A stretch of DNA of 6,632 bases from Hyphomonadaceae bacterium. Its GTDB lineage: Bacteria; Pseudomonadota; Alphaproteobacteria; Caulobacterales; Hyphomonadaceae. The stretch spans positions 1-6,632 of the forward strand of contig JAUYSA010000195.1 in the NCBI GenBank assembly GCA_030696545.1. The letters run 5' to 3'. A program made the translations under genes and the position numbers. Shown piece by piece: positions 4,766 through 6,632 of the stretch; positions within the stretch are counted from its first letter, which is position 1; every line of letters starts with the position of its first letter. The notes beneath the pieces are model-generated. The model searched no databases. It saw only the letters and a program-made list of their open reading frames with translations, and was not told the DNA's origin.

Positions 4766-4830
4766 CCTCCCTCACTCCGCAGGAGTGGGGGAGGTGGATC
4801 GCGACGTCTTCGTCGCGAGACGGAGGGGGG
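4766..4830 (+). repeat. Two-hairpin intergenic repeat, copy C
   Basis: Outer CCTCC (4766-4770), hairpin 1 CACTCC-GCA-GGAGTG (4773-4787), conserved GGGGAGGTGGA linker, hairpin 2 TCGCGACG-TCTT-CGTCGCGA (4799-4818), end GACGGAGGGGGG (4819-4830). With the outer arms, hairpin 1 extends to about 13 pairs including one G-T. From the linker to the right end it is identical to B-right, but its hairpin 1 differs from all other copies. It lies between the 3' end of rsgA and the start of the zinc-finger gene. The short stretch 4831-4896 holds nothing else I recognise. Confidence 0.88.
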
Positions 4831-4896
4831 CTCACACGGGGATTGCCGGAAATGCCGCGCAGATCCGTTGCCTCACCGCCGCGAAATTGCCGAAGC

Positions 4897-5970
4897 CTAA
4901 CTCTCCTCACTCCGCGCGCGGAACTTGTTCTTCGCGCGCTGCGATTTGTGGATCTGCTTCCAGTGCGCGCGCTTCTCAGCCTGCGCCTTCGGATCATCCT
5001 TGCGCGCCTCGAAATCCAGTTCCTTCTGCAGCTTGAGGAAAGCGTGCCAGCGCTCCTCGCTCAGCGAGCCCGCGGTCCGCGCCGCCAGCACAGCGCAGCC
5101 CGGCTCGGTCACATGCGCGCAATCGCCAAACCGGCACTGCGTCATCAGCTCGGCGACATCGGCAAAGCTCGCCTCCAGCGCCGCGTCCTCCGCCAGCACG
5201 CCGAACTCGCGCATCCCCGGCGTGTCGATCAGCAGCGCGCCGCCCGGCAGGCGGAACAGCTCGCGATGCGTCGTCGTGTGGCGCCCGCGATCGTCGCTCT
5301 CGCGGATCGCGCCCGTGTCCATCAGCTCCGTCCCCGCCAGCGCGTTCAGCAGCGTGGATTTTCCCGCCCCCGAACTGCCCAGCAGCGCCGCCGTCTGCCC
5401 CGGCTGCAGCCAGGGCGACAGCCCGTCCAGCCCCGCGCCCGTCCGCGCCGACAGCGCCACGACAGGCGCGCCGCCCGCAATCGTCTCCACCTCGGCAACC
5501 AACGCGTCCGCATCCTCCGCGAGGTCAGACTTCGTCAGCACGATCACCGGCGCAGCCCCGCTCTCGCGCGCCGCCACCAGATACCGCTCCAGCCGCCGCA
5601 GATTGAGATCGCCATTCAGCGCCGCGACCAGAACCACCACATCGATATTCGCCGCGATGTACTGCACGCCCCCGCCGCTCACCGCCCGCCGCGTGAACAC
5701 GCTCGCGCGCGGCAAAAGCGCGTGGATGGTGAGTTCGTCCGACCCGTCCGCCTTGCTGGCCGCCAACCAGTCGCCCACCACCGGATGCTCGCCCTGCGCC
5801 GCGTCCAGCGCAAACCGCCCGCTCAGCCGCGCATTGCGCTCGCCCTCCGCGCTCACCACGCGCCACAGCCCGCGATGATGCGCCGTCACGCGCGCGGGCA
5901 GGCGGCCCAGCTCAAGCTGCGGCGCAAACGAAGCCTGGAGCGCATCGCTCCATCCATAAAGGTCGATCAT
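4897..5970 (-). CDS. rsgA: Ribosome small-subunit-dependent GTPase A (RsgA/YjeQ)
   Basis: A circularly permuted GTPase that acts late in 30S subunit maturation, releasing assembly factors from the decoding region and hydrolysing GTP on the 30S. At 357 aa it has typical length. An N-terminal OB-fold (about 22-95, with VVGDWLA) precedes the G domain in permuted order: G4 TKSD (146-149), G5 SARTG (174-178), G1 P-loop GSSGAGKST (198-206), G2 within HTTTHR (231-236), G3 DTPG (249-252). The C-terminal zinc site is Cys279, Cys284, His286, Cys292 (CRFGDCAHVTEPGC). A basic tail (KRAHWKQIHKSQRAKNKFR) may contact rRNA. I prefer the ATG at 5970 (MIDLYGWSDAL, upstream GGA); an in-frame ATG at 6009 would add 13 residues (MIADPRARAGPDD) without a visible Shine-Dalgarno. 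It diverges from the isomerase gene and appears intact. Confidence 0.97.
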   Translation of the reverse strand: MIDLYGWSDALQASFAPQLELGRLPARVTAHHRGLWRVVSAEGERNARLSGRFALDAAQGEHPVVGDWLAASKADGSDELTIHALLPRASVFTRRAVSGGGVQYIAANIDVVVLVAALNGDLNLRRLERYLVAARESGAAPVIVLTKSDLAEDADALVAEVETIAGGAPVVALSARTGAGLDGLSPWLQPGQTAALLGSSGAGKSTLLNALAGTELMDTGAIRESDDRGRHTTTHRELFRLPGGALLIDTPGMREFGVLAEDAALEASFADVAELMTQCRFGDCAHVTEPGCAVLAARTAGSLSEERWHAFLKLQKELDFEARKDDPKAQAEKRAHWKQIHKSQRAKNKFRARSEES

Positions 5971-6109
5971 GTCATCCGGTCCGGCCCTCGCGCGCGGGTC
6001 CGCTATCATCGCACGCCAAATCCCGTAGCGACAGGCGCCGCTGAGCTTGCGGGTTGCAGCCCTTGCCCCCGCTCATCTACCCTCCAGCCTCAACGCAGAG
6101 GTGATCCAG
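5971..6109. promoter_or_regulatory. Divergent intergenic region between rsgA and the isomerase gene
   Basis: 139 bases separate the two divergent starts and must hold, or lie near, the promoters for both, unless either is transcribed from further away. On the + side AGAGGTGAT (6097-6105) is a strong Shine-Dalgarno for the GTG at 6110. I cannot identify confident -35/-10 elements, operators or a riboswitch by eye. Confidence 0.4.
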
Positions 6110-6632
6110 GTGAAACGACTTCTACTTCTTGCCAGCCTCGCGCTCGCCCTCACCGGCGCCGCGCTCGCGCAGGAACCAACCGCCCCCGAAACCCCGCCAC
6201 CCGCCGGCCCCCAGATCACCCTGCAAACCACGATGGGCGACATCGTCATAACGCTCGACACCATCGGCGCCCCGAAAACCGCCGCGCAATTTCTCGGCCT
6301 GGTCGAAACCGGCCACTACAACGGCGCCTCGTTTTACCGCATCGAACCCGGCTTCCTCATCCAGCTCGGCGACCTCGATGCGAAATACGAATACCGCGCG
6401 CCAAAACTCCCGCCCGTGAAGCTGGAAACCGAAACCAACAAACACAGCTACGGCGCCGTCGGCCTCGCCCACGCCGATGATCCGGACAGCGGCCAGTCCA
6501 CCTTCTACATAGACCTCGCCGAGAACGCGTCGCTCAACGCCACGCCCGGCGCCCCGCCCAACACCACGGGCTACGCCGCCTTCGGCCACGTCACCGCCGG
6601 CATGGATGTGGCGCTGGCCATCGCCGCCGTCG
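6110..6632 (+). CDS. Secreted cyclophilin-type peptidyl-prolyl isomerase, 3'-truncated by window edge
   Basis: Catalyses cis-trans isomerisation of X-Pro bonds, here probably in the periplasm. It starts at GTG 6110, six bases after GAGGTG; an in-frame GTG at 6101 is itself part of that Shine-Dalgarno. Residues 1-20 (KRLLLLASLALALTGAALA) are a clear signal peptide with an Ala-x-Ala-like site before Gln21. A Pro-rich linker (22-34) precedes the cyclophilin fold: ITLQTTMGDIVITL, then FYRIEPGFLIQLGD (75-88) with Arg77, Phe82 and Gln85 at the catalytic positions. SGQSTFYIDLAEN (127-139) and GYAAFGHVTAGMDV (154-167) correspond to the later conserved strands. An acidic, extended loop sits at 108-127. 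The gene is open at the right edge after 174 codons and diverges from rsgA. Its closest characterised relative by architecture would be the PpiA type. Confidence 0.93.
   Translation, partial: MKRLLLLASLALALTGAALAQEPTAPETPPPAGPQITLQTTMGDIVITLDTIGAPKTAAQFLGLVETGHYNGASFYRIEPGFLIQLGDLDAKYEYRAPKLPPVKLETETNKHSYGAVGLAHADDPDSGQSTFYIDLAENASLNATPGAPPNTTGYAAFGHVTAGMDVALAIAAV

Noticed and set aside
2718..4830. CRISPR-like array from the four repeats
   Set aside because: Spacing is irregular (hundreds of bases to over 1 kb), genes lie between copies, orientation varies, and there are no spacers or cas genes.
4843..6480. A 545-codon plus-strand open frame across rsgA and the isomerase gene
   Set aside because: The product is extremely Arg/Pro/Gln-rich with no domain pattern and lies antisense to rsgA, whose GTPase motifs are all present, and out of frame with the isomerase.

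Overview
The window is GC-rich chromosomal DNA with heavy C/G use at third codon positions. It probably comes from an alphaproteobacterium. A Caulobacterales/Hyphomonadaceae-like origin is my best guess, based on overall gene style, the GyrB tail, the single-pass 'SWNE' membrane protein and the dispersed GGGGGAGGTGGATCG...CGAGACGGAGGGGG repeats. No rRNA, tRNA, CRISPR array, transposase or integrase gene is visible.

Layout. (1) 3-1676 (+): the C-terminal two thirds of gyrB, with its start outside the window. (2) 1753-2545 (+): an overlapping two-gene Fic toxin-antitoxin module, a 70-aa VbhA-like antitoxin followed by a 196-aa Fic-domain toxin. (3) 2589-2675: a second, diverged copy of the last 87 bases of gyrB. 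The toxin-antitoxin module is therefore bracketed by direct repeats of the gyrB 3' end, 999 bp apart. (4) 2784-3488 (+): a secreted protein of unknown function. (5) 3653-4444 (-): a single-pass membrane protein resembling the DUF6090 type. (6) 4511-4711 (-): a 66-aa orphan DnaJ-type CxxC zinc protein. (7) 4897-5970 (-): rsgA, the circularly permuted ribosome-assembly GTPase. (8) 6110-6632 (+): a secreted cyclophilin-type peptidyl-prolyl isomerase that runs off the right edge.

Four copies of a roughly 63-bp two-hairpin repeat sit in the gaps: 2718-2780, an inverted pair at 3488-3547 and 3570-3630, and 4766-4830. Their linkers are conserved. Their stems differ between copies by matched changes on both sides, so pairing is preserved while sequence changes. 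One copy also supplies the Shine-Dalgarno sequence of the gene after it.

The most interesting region is 1590-2675. Characterised class I Fic toxins (VbhT, FicT) AMPylate GyrB and ParE. Here such a toxin lies directly behind gyrB, between two gyrB tails that differ mostly at synonymous sites. That pattern suggests the cassette arrived with a gyrB 3' end from a related lineage and displaced the resident tail. The toxin's Fic motif lacks the usual final arginine, and the antitoxin motif lacks the usual serine, so the pair is also non-canonical in sequence. The remaining genes look like ordinary housekeeping or accessory chromosomal genes with no evident functional link to it.
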